Positions 13,001-28,000 of a stretch of DNA of 64,000 bases are shown here, piece after piece. The DNA is taken from NCBI RefSeq assembly GCF_025370935.1, contig NC_133485.1, forward strand, positions 12,521,854 through 12,585,853, in the 5' to 3' direction. The DNA comes from Choristoneura fumiferana (lineage: Eukaryota; Arthropoda; Insecta; Lepidoptera; Tortricidae). Both the position numbers and the translations under genes were made by a program. Numbering within the stretch: the stretch's first letter is position 1; the number at the start of each line of letters is the position of its first letter. A model generated the notes under the pieces. The model made no database searches, had not been told where the DNA came from, and was given only the letters and a program-made list of their open reading frames with translations.

Positions 13001-16000
13001 ATAATATTATTTTATATGAGTGAGTCTCACGGTAGTTTCATGTTCAAAAAAGATAGGAATGTTAATAAAAGGAGGGTTATTAGGTTGATAAAGCAAACGA
13101 CCGTGTTGTATGCTGAATGTGAACGAACTCGTTTAATGCTAAATGATTGTTTCGATACTAACGTAAACTGCAAGCGTATGCAAACGCTTGCGCAATGAAA
13201 ACAATGTGCCACTTTTTAATATGTATATACAAAAAATGTATGCTTGTCCGTACAAAAATCGTAACGCCTGATTCAATAAATGTTATAAAATAGCTACTCA
13301 ATTTGTACTCGCCTCGCCAGCCTTGGACTTGGTGTTCTCCAGAGTATTGACCAGCTCCACATTATCCAGCATGTTCCCCGTGGACGTGGCCAGCTCACGC
13401 AGCAGCGAGTCCTCGAGTCCTGACAGGAGACTCTTGTTGGCACTGGTCTCTAGGATGAGGCTCTCTCGCTGTTCCTCTAAATCGGCTCGTTCTGCTCTTA
13501 CTACAACGCTGAGAAGCTGGTCTTCTAGACCCTGAGTGACAGCATTTGCGAATACGTTAGCGCGTATTAAGGCACGTTCATTGAGTGAAAGATATGAGTC
13601 AATGAGTGAGTGGGTCAGAAGGTAGTTGCTGAACTGTCTTCCTTACGAGACAATCTTATGATAATGAAATGAAGCACTATTTTCCATCGATCAATGCCAA
13701 CAAACGCATTTCTTTTCATCAAATTTATCAAAAAAGACCACCTTTGCAAGAGCAACGTACCTGAACAGTGACAGTATAGTTAATGACCACAGCCTTGGCG
13801 TAGGCGGCGGGGTTGAACTGCGGATTGGCGAGCTTTGTGGTGAGGTACATGCGGAAGTGGGGGTCGTAGTCCACTTCGCTGCTGCCGAGCATTACGAACG
13901 TACGGCCGCTCTCCGCTGGATGAGGTGGTTAGGTTTTAACATTCAAATTTTACTAATGGAAAAGTTTGTGAAGATGTATGTATGGTAGGTTTTGACATCG
14001 GGGCTTTCAAAGAAAGGGTTTATGTTGTTTAAAAGACCGACAAGAGACCTTGAGTTGTTGGTATTCATGAATGGTAGTGATAATTTCCCTTCAGATGACC
14101 CGCTTGCTCGTTTGCCTAATTTTCATAATAAAAAAGATACCTATTAAATCACGCAGTAAAGGTTTTTTTTTATTCGACTGGATGGTAAACGAGCAAGCGG
14201 GTGTCCTGATGGTAAGAGATCACCACCGCCCATAGACACCTGCAACACCAGGGGGATTGCAGATGCGTTGCCAACCTAGAGGCCTAAGATGGGATACCTC
14301 AAGTGCCAGTAATTTCACCGACTGTCCTACTCTCCACGCCGAAACACAACAGTGCAAGCACTGCTATTTCACGGCAGGATTAGCGAGCAAGATGGTGGTA
14401 GCAATCCGGGCAGACCTTGCACAAGGTCCGACCACCTGCGAACGGCTAAACGGATTTAGATGAAACTTGGCATACAGATAGAGAAAGATCTGGATTATTC
14501 TGTATTGACGCATAGGATACTTTATGTGCCTGAAATGGAATACATGGAATAATTTTTAAACAAGAATATATAGTGGGCGCTGTCCATGAACATTGAAAAG
14601 TACCCCGGTCTTCAAGAAGACGTGAAAACTTTGTTTTAAATCAATAGATGGCGTCGTCTGTCGTCGTTATCGAAAATGTTACCGGAACTTTTTTTCATGT
14701 AAACAACCTTGTTTATTATGTAAGTATTGGTATTTATTTTCTAATTCAAGAAGCTATTACCTGCTATTTTGCCCTCTCTCATAAAAAACCGAGTTAAATG
14801 CGCAAGGATTTCCGTTAAATTTAAAAATTATCATAATTTGTAAGCTTCTACCAAATTCCTAAGTTTTGCAAAAGGTAAAAATAAAGGTCTATAATATGCG
14901 TCTCCTTTACTACTTACTTTGAATATTCTTTTCAAGTACGTTGTCAACAACAGGATCAATGTATTCGTTGACGTCTTGGAATAGCACGGGTATTCCATAT
15001 TTGATTGCCATTTCCAACTGCCTTAGAAATTGTGGGTCGTTGAATGAAAGCACCTGAATTAAATGAAGAGCAATATTAAGCAAAAATAAAAAAGCAAAAA
15101 GCCAACGGCACGCGGTGTTCCCAGGCGGTCACCCATCCAAGTACTGACCGCGCCCGACGTTGCTTAACTTCGGTGATCGGACGAGAACCGGTGTTTTCAA
15201 CGTGGTATGGACGTTGGCGACAAGAGCTACTAAATTTATCAATATTAGACACAATTAACTACTTAATTACAAAAGTCATCCTACGTTCGATCCCCCCTCT
15301 CTTATCCGGTCGTTAAAATTTACTTATAAAACTCTACTTACATTATAAAAGCGTCTACTAAAAAGTAAGTAATTAAGAATTGAAAAACACCTTCAAGTTG
15401 TTCTTAGCCTCTTTTTTCTTGATCCACGTAAGCGCCTGAGTCTGCGGGTCTATGCAGAGTGGGAAGCGAGACGCTCGTGTGGTAAGAATGCCGTTCTGCA
15501 CTGACAGCTCGTCTGGAGGCAGGCCTTCGGAGTTCCAACTGAAATATCGCATAAAGCAAAAGTTTAATTACACACTTATTGCATAAGTCTATTTGCAGAG
15601 AGTTGGCAAATACAGGTCAATTCGCAAGAGCTTTACACATTTATGTAAAGTGTATTCAAATAGGGAGTTGAACAGGCAGGTACTTATTCAATTTATTCGT
15701 GCCAGCTCTTGTGAATCGACCTGTACTATGCTATGATAAAGTCAACAACAGTCGCTTAATTATCGCAAACTACGAGTATATGACGAGGCATCGCTTATCA
15801 CTGCGCGAATGAGGGCAATCACGTATGAATTCGCCGCTAGAGGCGCTAGTGTAGCGTGAGGTCTCTGAAATGTCAAATCTCATAGTTTTTGGGTGAGCTA
15901 CGCGGGTTTATTTATAATTAGAATAATTTTGTGAATATTTTGCATTACTTACCTGAAATTAATTATGGGAATTATGCGTTACGGGGCAATGATTGTCTGT

Positions 16001-19000
16001 GTTTTGAGTCAGTTTTGTCTTTCGGAAACTTTTGTCCTCCCTTTTTTCCGAACAAAACGCAACACTGTGGTGGCTCGATATTTTTATGGTACGGTTTTAA
16101 GGTGTATTAAATATGATATTGCACTTAAACTTTGTTTCACGCCCGTAAAAGCTCTTTAGCTGATACTTATCGCTCCGTGGTGAACGGCAGCTTCTGAGGA
16201 ACACCACCCGGGTCTTAGCGTTCGATCAGAGTTTAGCGAGAATGAAATACCAGGTCGCTTTTTCGAAAACCCGATATCGAAATCGAAATTAATTTTCGCG
16301 CCCGTTGCCACAAGATTTTGGCACCCCTTGCCAGCTGGCGCTCGTAGCGGCCACTTCACACTCGCTCTACCGTAAACACTAATGAGGGCTATCGTTTTTT
16401 GTCTCACTAGATGGCGCACTGTTGCGTGAGGTTATTAAGTATGGTTTTGAAAGTCTGTTATTACGGGCGTGAAAACAAAGTTTAGATTAAAATCATATTT
16501 AATACACCTTAAAACCGTACCATATAAATATCGAGCATGCCACAGTGTTGCATAGTCCCCGTTTTGTTCGGAAAAAAGGGAGGACAAATGTTTCCGAAAG
16601 ACAAAACTGTCTCAAAACACAGACATTCATTGCCCCGGAACGCATATTTGCCATAATTAATTTCAGATATTGCAAAATATTCACAAAATTATTCTAATTA
16701 TAAATAAACCCGCGTAGCTCGCGCAAAAACTATGAGATTTGACATTTCGGAGACCTCACGCTACACTAGCGCCTCTAGCGGCGAATTCATACGCGATAGC
16801 CCTCATTGTATAAGCGACGGGATAATGTTACTCTTACCCGCTGATCTCAACCTCATTGGTAAGGTTCCTCTCGATGGTGAAAGGCAGCGTGAGCGGCACG
16901 CCGCGCGCCTGCACGTCCCCGAGCCAGTCCTCGTAGATCATGGTCTCGCGGAATGAGAACGAGAACGGGCCCGCGTAGCTCAGGAACGACGCGGCCAGAA
17001 GGCAGTTGCCCACGAGACGGGACTGCTCCACGTAGAGAGCTGCCAGGTCGACAGTCCAGCGCGCCTGTTCGCTGGATAAGCCTGTGTTCAAAATTATAGC
17101 GAAATTGATAAGAGAATTAAGATATAAATAAATATTTTTATTTGAAAACTAGAGGTTACCCGCGACTTCGCACGCGTAAACTATTCGGTCTGGTAGTTGC
17201 AATTGAATTTCTGGGATATTACAAAATTCCCCTTGGAATTCCCAAAATTTATATGACGGTCTTCATTGACGTTAAGAACAACTGTCCAAAATACCAAGAC
17301 TCTCAACCCAGCGGGTGAAATTTCAAGATTTTATCCCTATCCCTTGGGAATATCGGGATAAAACGTAGCCTGAGTTATTCCAGAGGTCCAGCTACCTACA
17401 TAACAAATTTCATAACTCTAAGCTCAGCGGTTGTTATTTCGAGATTTTATCCCTATCCCGTGGGAATATCTGAATAATAAGTATCCTATGTATTAATCCA
17501 GGTTATAAACTAACTTTCTGCCAAATTTCATCTAAATCCGTTCAGCCGTTTTCGCGTGAAGAATTAACAAACATACTCACTCATTCACAAACTTTCGCAT
17601 TTAAATAATACGAGTATTAGTAGGGTAATCCTTAAATACCTTGAAATGAGGGTTTTCACCGAGGCGAAATATCGCTAGATGGCGTTAGTATCGTGAGCTC
17701 CGTTTGACGTTTGCTCGTGATTGGTTAAATAACTAAATGAGCCAATCGCAAGCAAACGTCAAACGGACCTCTCGATACTAACGCCATCTAGCGATATTTC
17801 GCCTCCGTGAAAACCCTCATTTACAGTTGGCATCGTATAAAAAGTTAGTTGGAAACTGAACCTTATTAATTTCATGACGTATTATAACTATGAAAATATG
17901 CATTGTAATTATTGAAAATACGACTAGCTTTAATAATATTCTTTGTCAGGTATGTATTCGATAGCTGCTTTTGATTCTGTGGCAGTATGCTCCAAAAAAT
18001 GGGGGCCTTATTAATGGTTAAGACCGTGTGACAGAAACAAATGGCGATAATGACAACGATTATGATCCTCAGTATGTGACAATAAGGCCTCTACTGTACG
18101 TAAATGGATCATTTCCTTTAGTTTCACGTAAATTTTCGGTATACCACCGACATAAATATCACTAAATTGTGATTATAAAGAATCAAAACAGAAAAACTAA
18201 AAATAAAGCTGTTACAAAAGCATACCCTTAACTGACTAGGTTAATCGTGAAAGCTTTTTATTTTTCTAGCAAATAAAATAACCAGTTCTGTAATTTTTGG
18301 CCTCAATTCCAATTGCATTCTGTTTTTTATGTCAAAACCTACTCTTTGGCTAATGTCAAACATTCCCGCACCGAAAACCCCGATGTATAACCATAACATA
18401 ATATTACCCGACATCAGTTTATCCGCAGCTACGAGCCGCCGCATCATGATATCGGTCTCTTCCTGGAGCTCCTGCCTCCTCAGTATAGCCGTCTCATACT
18501 TCGCGTTCAAGCCGTCCAAGGTCTTCTGGAGCCGATTGATCTCCCGGTTCAGGGATTCTAAATAATTCACGGCTTCAGAGTATTCTTTCTCTAGCGCTTC
18601 TACTTTGTCCTGCTTCGGTTTTACTTCTTTGTAGACGGCGCAGTAGCCGAGGACAGCGATGACGAATTTCAGCAGGCCGTAACTACAGGACCCCAAGTAT
18701 CATGATCAAATATAACAAAAAGGACATATACTTAAATTGTGTCACACATTGGGGGAAGGTTTGTGGCACGGAATCAAAATAAATGCTATTTTAAGGGGCT
18801 GTTTCACCATCCATTGATTAGTGTTAACTGACGGTTAAACGTGATACCATCTCTATTTGTTTTGTTCGAATAGATGGAGACGGCATCACATTTAACCGTC
18901 AGCTAACACGATTAAGCCCTTATAGTAATAATAGTGTTAATTATGATCAAGGTGTTTCGTAATTTATAGATAGTCCCTAAGCTAAAGTTATATCGTCAAA

Positions 19001-22000
19001 TAAATTTTATTGTGAAAAATTGCAGATAAAAAAATTGACGGTACCTACATTTCTACATTTTGTTTTCAGTTACGTGTCATGGGCACAGCCAGCAGGATTG
19101 TACTGTACCGACTTATTTCGCACTTTGACAGGTAGACGGACAGCGTAACGACAGTTATAGGGTTCTGACCCTAAAGGCAATCTAAACTTGGTATTCAAAC
19201 AAATACTGTAGGCACTCACCCTGCCTTACTGATCGACTGCATGGTATCCAGTTTCTTGCTTTTCTTCATGTGCGCTTTAACAGCCTTAACCTGAGCTTGC
19301 GTGATGAGGTCGCAGTTCATCTCCTGTCAATGACAAATCACAATATATCTGAGCGTGACGATTGGTCGTCAAGGTTCAGTTGCAGATGCGAATACGACCG
19401 GGTCGCGCGACCCACTGCTTAGTATGGACTTAGTCGCGTGTCGCGGATATCTTTAGGGCATAAATGCGACGTCGTCTCTATTTGTTCGGATAAAACAAAC
19501 AGAGACAGCATCACAGATACGCCACGTAAAATTTATCAATGAGTGGTGAAAAAGGCCGTAATTATTTCATAATAAATTTTAATTTTATTTAATTAGTATA
19601 TATATTATTGTATTAATTACCTGAAGGTTCCGTAGAAAGTTGGGGTCGGCCATCATGCCTTTGGCTCCCTTCCAGCTGACGTCCTTGATGCCTCGTATAA
19701 TCACCACGCACTCACACACCACCTATGCGAAGAAACCTTGTTGCCATATTATCAAAATCATCGGAAACCGTCGACCCAACTTCCAGGTGACATAATCCAA
19801 AAAATATTCGAGCCGTGGTAGCCAACCCTACTTGAAATAGTAGAGGATCGTGGGTTTGTGTCTGGGCTTACACATCTGGTGTAAACCTCTGATTTTTTAA
19901 CCCCCGACGAAAAACAGGGGTGTTATAAGTTTGACCGCTATGTATGTGTGTCTGTCTGTGGTACCGTAGCTCTTAAACGGGTGGACCGATTTGAATGCGG
20001 TTTTTTTATTTGAAATCAGGTATTTTAGCGATGGTTCTTAGACATGTTTCATCAAAATCGGTTTAGCCGTTTTTGAGATATTGAACTTTGAAAACATCGT
20101 GGAAAACTTGCACACAGCTGCAACGAAATTTATGATGTGTGTGATAAATTTGATGATTTCATTACAAACCATACTGTACTTTTGGCGCGAAAAGTAAATC
20201 AATATATCCTCCTAATCTTTCGCATTATAAAATGGTAGAAGTAGGTTTAAACGATGTGTACAGCCAGCAGCAGATGTAGATGAGCAGTTGCGATGTTGAA
20301 ATGATAACCGCTCATCCACTTCTGCTGCTGACTGTACATAAACAGCCTCAAGTTATTTATATATCGCTTTTCGTACCTGTACAGCCTCTGGCGGGGTGGC
20401 AAAGGACCGAATCTCAGTGATATCGTTCTTATCCAAGTCAGCCAGCGCCAACCTAGCTGCCTCTAGAGCGGGCAGCGCCGCCGATAGAGCTTCCATAGCC
20501 TCGCCCTTCTCTTCGGATATAATTTCGCTTTGCTGTGTAATCTCCACGCTTTTTATGGCTGCCACCTGTTGTTTCACTACAGCTGCCGATGTCGCTAAAA
20601 TAAACAGACAAAATGTTATCCTGATTTATAAATATAAAACTATATAGAGCGTAATTTCTAAGTGTATTATTCCATCACACATAAATTGAAAATGCAAAAA
20701 GCCAACGGCACGCGGTGTTCCCAGGCGGTCACCCATCCAAGTACTGACCGCGCCCGACGTTGCTTAACTTCGGTGATCGGACGAGAACCGGTGTATTCAA
20801 CGTGGTATGGACGTTGGCGACAACATCGTTAAAAATGGTCAAAATACCACAAACAGGACTTATCACGCTAAACACAGGAATAAATTTACCTCGACGTCTC
20901 GACCACATTACGAGTACAGTGGCCGTGGTCATGAGTAGACTGAAGTTTCAACCGCTTCAAATAAAAAAATGAAAAAACCCGGTTGAAATAAAAGAAAAAC
21001 AAAAAAAAAAACCAGGACGATGGATAAAAGCTTTCATCTTTGTGGAATCTGTTATAAAATAAGTGTCGGCGTCGAGATGAATGTACGGAGGGACGATCTG
21101 ACGTTGTTAGTGTTGGGTGTCGGTGTGATGGGGTAACAAATAAAAATGACCAAGTGCGGGTGCTTCGAAGGACTCGCGCTGCTAGGCAGACTTGACACCC
21201 CACACTTCAGTCTACTCGTGACCACGGCCACTGTAATATCGTCGAAACGTCGAGGTAAATATTATTCGTGTGTTTAGCGTGATAAGCCATGTTTGTGGTA
21301 TTTTGACTATGAGTGAACATCACGAAATTTTGAAACGTTATTATGGTTTAAGCAATCTTCAATTTCCAAGTTGATGGATGACGTCTAAGCATATCGATAA
21401 GAAAAACAGCAGATATTACCGCGTTAGATGTATTTAATTATCACAAGGGCAAAAGTTCAAAGAAAGTTGTTCTAAATACAATCTAGGGCTCTTCATGGCT
21501 AGAGTGAATAGACTGTTACTGAACCGGTGAGATACACCCTTGACCTCATTTGCACTTATCATCAGGTGAGATAGCGGTCAATCACGGTCAGTTTTAAGTA
21601 AAAAAAAAGAAAGTCTAGCCACCATATCCGAAGAAAAAAACAGTGTGAATTGATTCTGCAGCCAGATTTAACTGTTAACTGATTACCCTTAGTGATCTCC
21701 TTTACCAGGACCTCGCATTCTAGGGTCTGTTCAGCGACAATGACCTTCTGCACGGCTAATTTTGCATTCAAGTCCTCCAACTGAACATTGGCTTCCTCAA
21801 TCTTGGCTAAACCTCCGATGAGACGTTCGCACTACAACATTTATAAATTTTGAGTAAAGCCTTATATATATATAACTATCTACGAATAAATGATTACACA
21901 ATATAATGTATGTGACGTTGTGACATTTCTATTCCTATTAACTAACACGCTTATAATTAGCTTCATTTTAAATTAAGTATGTACAGTCGAGTTCATAAAC

Positions 22001-25000
22001 TTGTAAGCAAAAATTTTATCAACAATATCTGAACACGACTCTATTGTTAACGGCGTAGAAGCGTCTTAAAATTTTTGCTCACAAGTTTATGAACTCGACT
22101 GTACCAATATTTTCATCCACTTCTTATTGTTGTTTTGATCGTAGATTGATATTGGTTCTGTTAACAATACAATAATAATGGTACTATCATGCTGATTTGA
22201 TAATGGATTCGGAAGCCTAGACGGAACTCAAAAAGAGAGTAATTTAACCTAACCGTGTTTGGGTTTGTCTGATGATGGAGCAGTTAAGCAGGGACTGGAA
22301 CTCCACGAGCGCACAACGTACTTACCTAAAGTAGCCTTGTTAGGGTTTGTTACAATGGTCTTAGGATATATTTAGACCTAAGATGGTTTCCATACTTTTA
22401 TGGTTTCATGGATGGAGTCTACGACCTGCATGAGAGCTTACCTGTGCGACGATAAACGAATCTTTCTCATTAAGAAGCGACAAATAATTTGTGAGATAAT
22501 CCATGTAATGTTTCGGAGTGACGTAGTTGTTTCTCCGTAAACGTTGCAAAAATTCCACAGAATATCTGGCCACAGACATGTGAACGTGGACCACATGCTC
22601 CACTATTATTGGTCGGAATTCTTCAGGTATTTTTTGTACCTGAAAAAAATTACGCATTAAATAATAGCAAAAAAGCCAACGGCACGCGGTGTTCCCAGGC
22701 GGTCACCCATCCAAGTACTGACCGCGCCCGACGTTGCTTAACTTCGGTGATCGGACGAGAACCGGTGTATTCAACGTGGTTATGGACGTTGGCGAACATG
22801 ATCCGAAATATTGGCCATATAATTGAATTCCAAGAAAGTTGTACTGATTCGAAATTACAAAAACATAGCAAAGTATCACTTATATCGTAAAATTGCTGTA
22901 GCGGTCATAGTAAACATATTATGTGATAATTGCAATGCATGTCAATTACTACCTATTGTAAAGATAGAGTAAAAAAAAGCCAAAAAAAAGTTCATTTTAC
23001 GTATACCACCTATAATAAATAGTCTCATTAGGTAAATTTTTCTGTCTGTTAAAATTAGCAAAAAGTAAACACTCTGTAAAATATGAAGCTTTTAGATATC
23101 ACGGTTTAAAAGATCCAGCTCTGTGATAGACAGACATACAGACAGATGGAAGCGGATTTTGAATTACATCTGCTAGGAACACGTTAGCGACTGCCAACAA
23201 AGCTTGCTTCGGCACGGGAACTGCCAATCAATGGTTGTGTTGTTCACCAAACCAGGGAAACTTCGACACCTGCCAAAAAAACTATAAGTAGGTAACTTGG
23301 TTACATGACACAAGCAATTGTTTTAAGAGTACTAGAACCACTCGCTAGTAGATTTATGTCGAGCAATTTGCAAGTAACGAACGACATAAGTAAAGGCTAC
23401 TTTTTTATCCCGATATTCTCACGGGATCGAGATAAAATCTCGAAATCTCATCTGCTGGGTAGTCATAGTATTTGGAACTGTTGATAATGGAACGTCAATA
23501 AAGATTACAATGTATTTTTTGGAAATTCTTAAGGGAATTCAATAAAAATTCCAAAAATTTTCAACTTCATCAACTTATGTCTTAATGATTACGCGTGTCG
23601 AAGCCGCCCGTAAACTAACTTACTTATTATACACAACTGACCTATTAATGCAGTATTAAAATTGCTGTGTTCAACCTGTTCCTCAGCAGATCACCGCTGG
23701 GCGACATGGACAGAACCACATGAAGATTTTCTGCACATTTATTGCAGAAGAACGCCCAAACACCGTCTCTGAAAATGACAACAGAAATGTATTTCCTAAG
23801 TATTCTATATTTGGTCAATATTGTAAACGTCCATTGACAACTGAAACCGGAGTACTCTATTATTTTTTTATTTTTTAAATAATTTTTAATTTGTAATAAA
23901 ACCTAAAAATCAATCAAATCAATCATANNNNNNNNNNAGCCGCTTTTTATGACATCCACGGGAAGAGATGCATTCGTCTTATTCTAAAACCGGGCACGGC
24001 ACAGACTGTAATTTTATTAGATATTATTCTTTTTTTGTTATTGTTAGTGCTGTACAAATTTTATATCTAGCACGAGAGACGTAACTTGCTTTGTGAGAAG
24101 CAAAAGACCAGAAAAAAAAGTGAACGCACTCCACCCCTGAAATAAACCAATTGAACTACTGTTGCTGTTGTTTTTGATTAGGGGCTGTTCGTTTATCAAG
24201 TAATACAATTTTAATAAGTTTCTGACCCCGTCTCCTAAAATTAATACTTCGGTCCCCTCTTTTCAATTTTAGATCTACAAAGGTTATTTGTAAGTACTTA
24301 TCAAAATTGGAAAGAAAAAGTTGCACAAATATAATTTTGGCTTAATGGAATTCTACGCAAAAACAATCTATACTTACCCCTCCCACACCCATGTAAGAAA
24401 AAATCCTCTCATCCCATATTCCCATCCCGTAGTCGCTTGTTATTAATTGAGTGAGACTGATGTATTGTTAATTCATTTGTTAAACATCAACAGGTATTAT
24501 TGACAAGACGTGCTCTACGGTCAGTCATCAAACTGCCTACAAAAACAATGTCGCTTAAACCAATGGTGCATGCACGAGTTAAGATTCAAAGTTTCCACCA
24601 ATCTAGTGTTTCTAATGTAGCGCATTAACGCCTTCATGCGTGTCTTGATAGTATTTTACTATAATAAGCCTATAGCTTCCTTTCAACAATTTCTCCATTG
24701 CATGGGTTTGCTGCCGTTTGTGGACCGTGAAAAGGAGAAAACGAATACTTTTTTTTTTCATTTTCTTCATAACGCTATTGGACTCGAAAGTAGTAATTTC
24801 AATCCGAACAAAAAGAGATTAACGTCATAACTCGAGATTGGCAAAGAATTGTACGAAATGAAAACGATATAACGCGTAAGTTTGCTTCTTTTTGTATTGT
24901 GGCAAACAGAATGGTGTTTATATCTTCAAGATAACCTATGGAAACACCCCTCGAGCCTTTAAAAAGATGCACAGTCACTGCTCACATTACGAGGGGAAGG

Positions 25001-28000
25001 TATAATATCGCATAAAACATGTTTTGTGACTTTTTATGGCTAAGCGCACATTTGTGTCAATTCACTCCCAAATGCCAATAAAGTTGCCTCTTCAGGAGGC
25101 CTCTTCGGAAATAAATATACATCATCCTACTACTAGTCTATAGTAGATAAATATTGTATGTACTCGTTTAAGGAAAGGTTTAAGGAGACTAAGGAATATA
25201 AAGAACATGTATCTCCGAAACTATTACTACTAGACTCTTCAAATTTAGCTAAAAGTAGGTGATTATTACAGTAAAAATATAAAAACAGTAAAAAATTAAA
25301 TTCTAGGCTTTTTTAAATTCCTACGAGACAGAAATAAAAAAGAGAAAAAGTCATAAAATAGGATTATTTTTGTCTAACTTTCTGTAGCAGTTGTAGAGAC
25401 TTAATACTTTATTGGTAGATATTAATATTATTTAGAATAATAGAGGTGCAGTAAGAAGGGATTATTGGATTTTCCTAAATGATAAAAAACGGGAGTCGAA
25501 GCGCAAAAGCTAGTACATACATATACGCTCGAAATACATAAACCTCTTTCGGACAGTCGGGTAAAAATCTACATAACCTTTTTTTATTTTTTTATTCGAC
25601 TGGATGACAAACGAACAAGTGGGTCTCCTGATGGTAAGAGATCACCACCGCCCATAGACACCTGCAACACCAGTTAGTGCAGTTAGTTCTCAAAAGAGAT
25701 AATCCTTTCATAAGTCCTTTAGTACAAATTAGTAAAGTTGCGTCTGTAAGTGCAATATTATGATACTGACGGTGATCTGCATATGAGACAGGAAACAAAA
25801 CGAAAAGGTCGCGGGCTGCCTGCCACATGTGGCGACCGGCCAGTGACGTCAAGCTCGCTCAGTCAGCTGTCCTGGCATTGACGCCAAAGGCAACCAGAGT
25901 CATTTGCGGAAAGTACTTTTTCCAAAGAGTCAGCGTTGTCGTTAACCGAGGTCCTATTTGTCGTCACTGCAACATCAAGAGGTTTTTTCTCTGACATATC
26001 GTCGATGATACTGCAATGCCGCGTAACCAACAATGGCTAATGCCGCGTAACTGACTAGAGACAAAATGTAACAGGAGAGCATTATAATTAAAATATCCTT
26101 GTGATTTGTGTTTGAACACCAGACGCGAACTCTATAATTTTTTGTAGGTTACGCGGCATTGCATTTCAACGACGATAGCTTGTTGCGAATTTTGCGATTA
26201 TTTGCTAAGAGCTGAAAAGAACTGGGTTTTTACAGCACACGAGAGAAGCTATATCCGATTAAGGAACAGTTCAATTAATGTATCGTCTGTTGTACTATCT
26301 GCCGTCCTGGCGAGTTGTACGTACTCAGCTAAATTGAAAACCAGTCTGCGCCGGCCGTTCGTCCCCTAAAAAGTTGCTTTTTTCTCTTTTAAATTGGATT
26401 TTCCCTTGATATGTAACAGATGTGTGATAGAGACGCACTCACCATGGATCGTTAAAACGTCTTTAACGTTCACTGTCACTTTCAAACTTTCGAGTAATGG
26501 ACTCTGATTGCTCAGTTTAAATCGGCAAAACAGTTTTTCTTCCAAGTGTAATGCAAAGAAGTCATTAACGCGTGTTTTTTCTTCAAGAAAGCTAGAGTTG
26601 CTTAATCTGTTCAAGCTGAAAGCAAATTATTTTTGTCACGAAAAACCAGAGAGCATTGTATAATAAATTGTATTAATGATTTTTATATACTTAAATATTT
26701 GACATGTAAAACTTTTATTTTTATGAAAATGGATATGTATATGAATATATGAGGAACGACTCCACACTATGACAACTAGGTGCCATAATGTCCAGAATAG
26801 GGTCAAAAATAAAGTTATCAATTTTTCACTCCGTTACGCTCTTATTCCATATATTATATGTACAAGGTGTTAAATAAATGAAAAACCGCACATATACGTC
26901 AATCAAATGGTTGCATGCTGTTTAAATAATTTAATACTGGCCGTTTTTCTGACTATTTTTCTTCTAAAAACGGCGAAACGCGACTGACAAGTACAAATTA
27001 TGAGTGTAGAGTTAGAAATCAAGTAGAATTACTAACTTAGCAGAACATAGGACATTTTTTGAAATATTTAAGGTGTTAGAGAAAATAAATAAAAATAAAG
27101 TAACTTATAATAAAATAATAATAAAAATATCGTTCAAGTGTAAATGTGATTTCCGTACATACCGTTCGTATCAATGACAAGTCTGCCCTATTGACTTATA
27201 AAGCCGACAACAAAAAAAATTTAGTGCTTACTCCTTACACAGTTGTACCCAATAAGCTAGATGATATTTACGCTAGTAAGTAGGAACACTATATTTTTTT
27301 GACAGAAGCAACGCAAAATAATCACCCTTATATAAAATCCATATCCATACTAATATTATAAATGCGAAAGTGTGTGTATTTGTGTGTATGTTTGTCCGTC
27401 TTTCACGCCGTAACGGAGCGACGGATTGACGTGATTTTTGGCATAGATAGTTTATGGGCCCGAAAGTGACATAGGCTACTTTTATCCCGGAAAAATGCAG
27501 AATTCCCGAGGGAACAGCGCGCGATAACCGAATTCCACGCGGGAGAAGCCGCGGGCAAAAGCTAGTTACGTTATATGAATGTCAACCGCTCCAATAGTTC
27601 GCTCCTTGCTCATAATGCTCATGAGATTAATGGCAAGTGCTTAGGTGATCGATTAATCAAAATCAAACGAAAAGTGTTTCATTTGATTTTACTAATGACC
27701 TTTCAGAATCTTTTCTAATGACTACACAAACAGATTTTCACTCGCGAAACCATTGCCTAACCCTGTTTAAGGCTGTTACAAAATCATTTCATAGTATACA
27801 ATAGAAGTGGCGTGACGCTGTGCCTAGATCACTTAGTGATGTGATGACATATGGCCTGAATGGGTGTTTGGCAACCAGGAATCAGTCACGGTGGATATTG
27901 ATGTCATTATGGTTGTGTAGCACGCGAGTGCAACTCGCAATTATGATGCGCGAGAGTGGATCCGATGGTGAATTTGATAGTATGTAGAGCGTATATAAAT

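Larger units (their letters stand above)
9350..23862. repeat. left copy of the duplicated dynein block (x31-x16)
   Basis: Nearly identical to 32364-47567 across exons, introns, 5S genes and MITEs, in the same orientation. The right-hand homology ends 65 bases before an assembly gap (23928-23937). The partner begins directly at the other gap. Differences are scattered substitutions, short indels, two 1-base exon indels and several insertions of mobile elements. Confidence 0.95.

Noticed and set aside
18241..18407. Extension of exon x23 past its donor to a stop (ending near KIKSFHD)
   Set aside because: The donor at 18402-18407 joins x24 in perfect phase, and the extension is not conserved in the right copy (frameshifted there). 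It is intron.
18329..18565. Plus-strand frames opposite dynein exons (also 13323-13535, 20396-20647, 36987-37199, 40450-40818)
   Set aside because: Antisense shadows of well-supported minus-strand exons.
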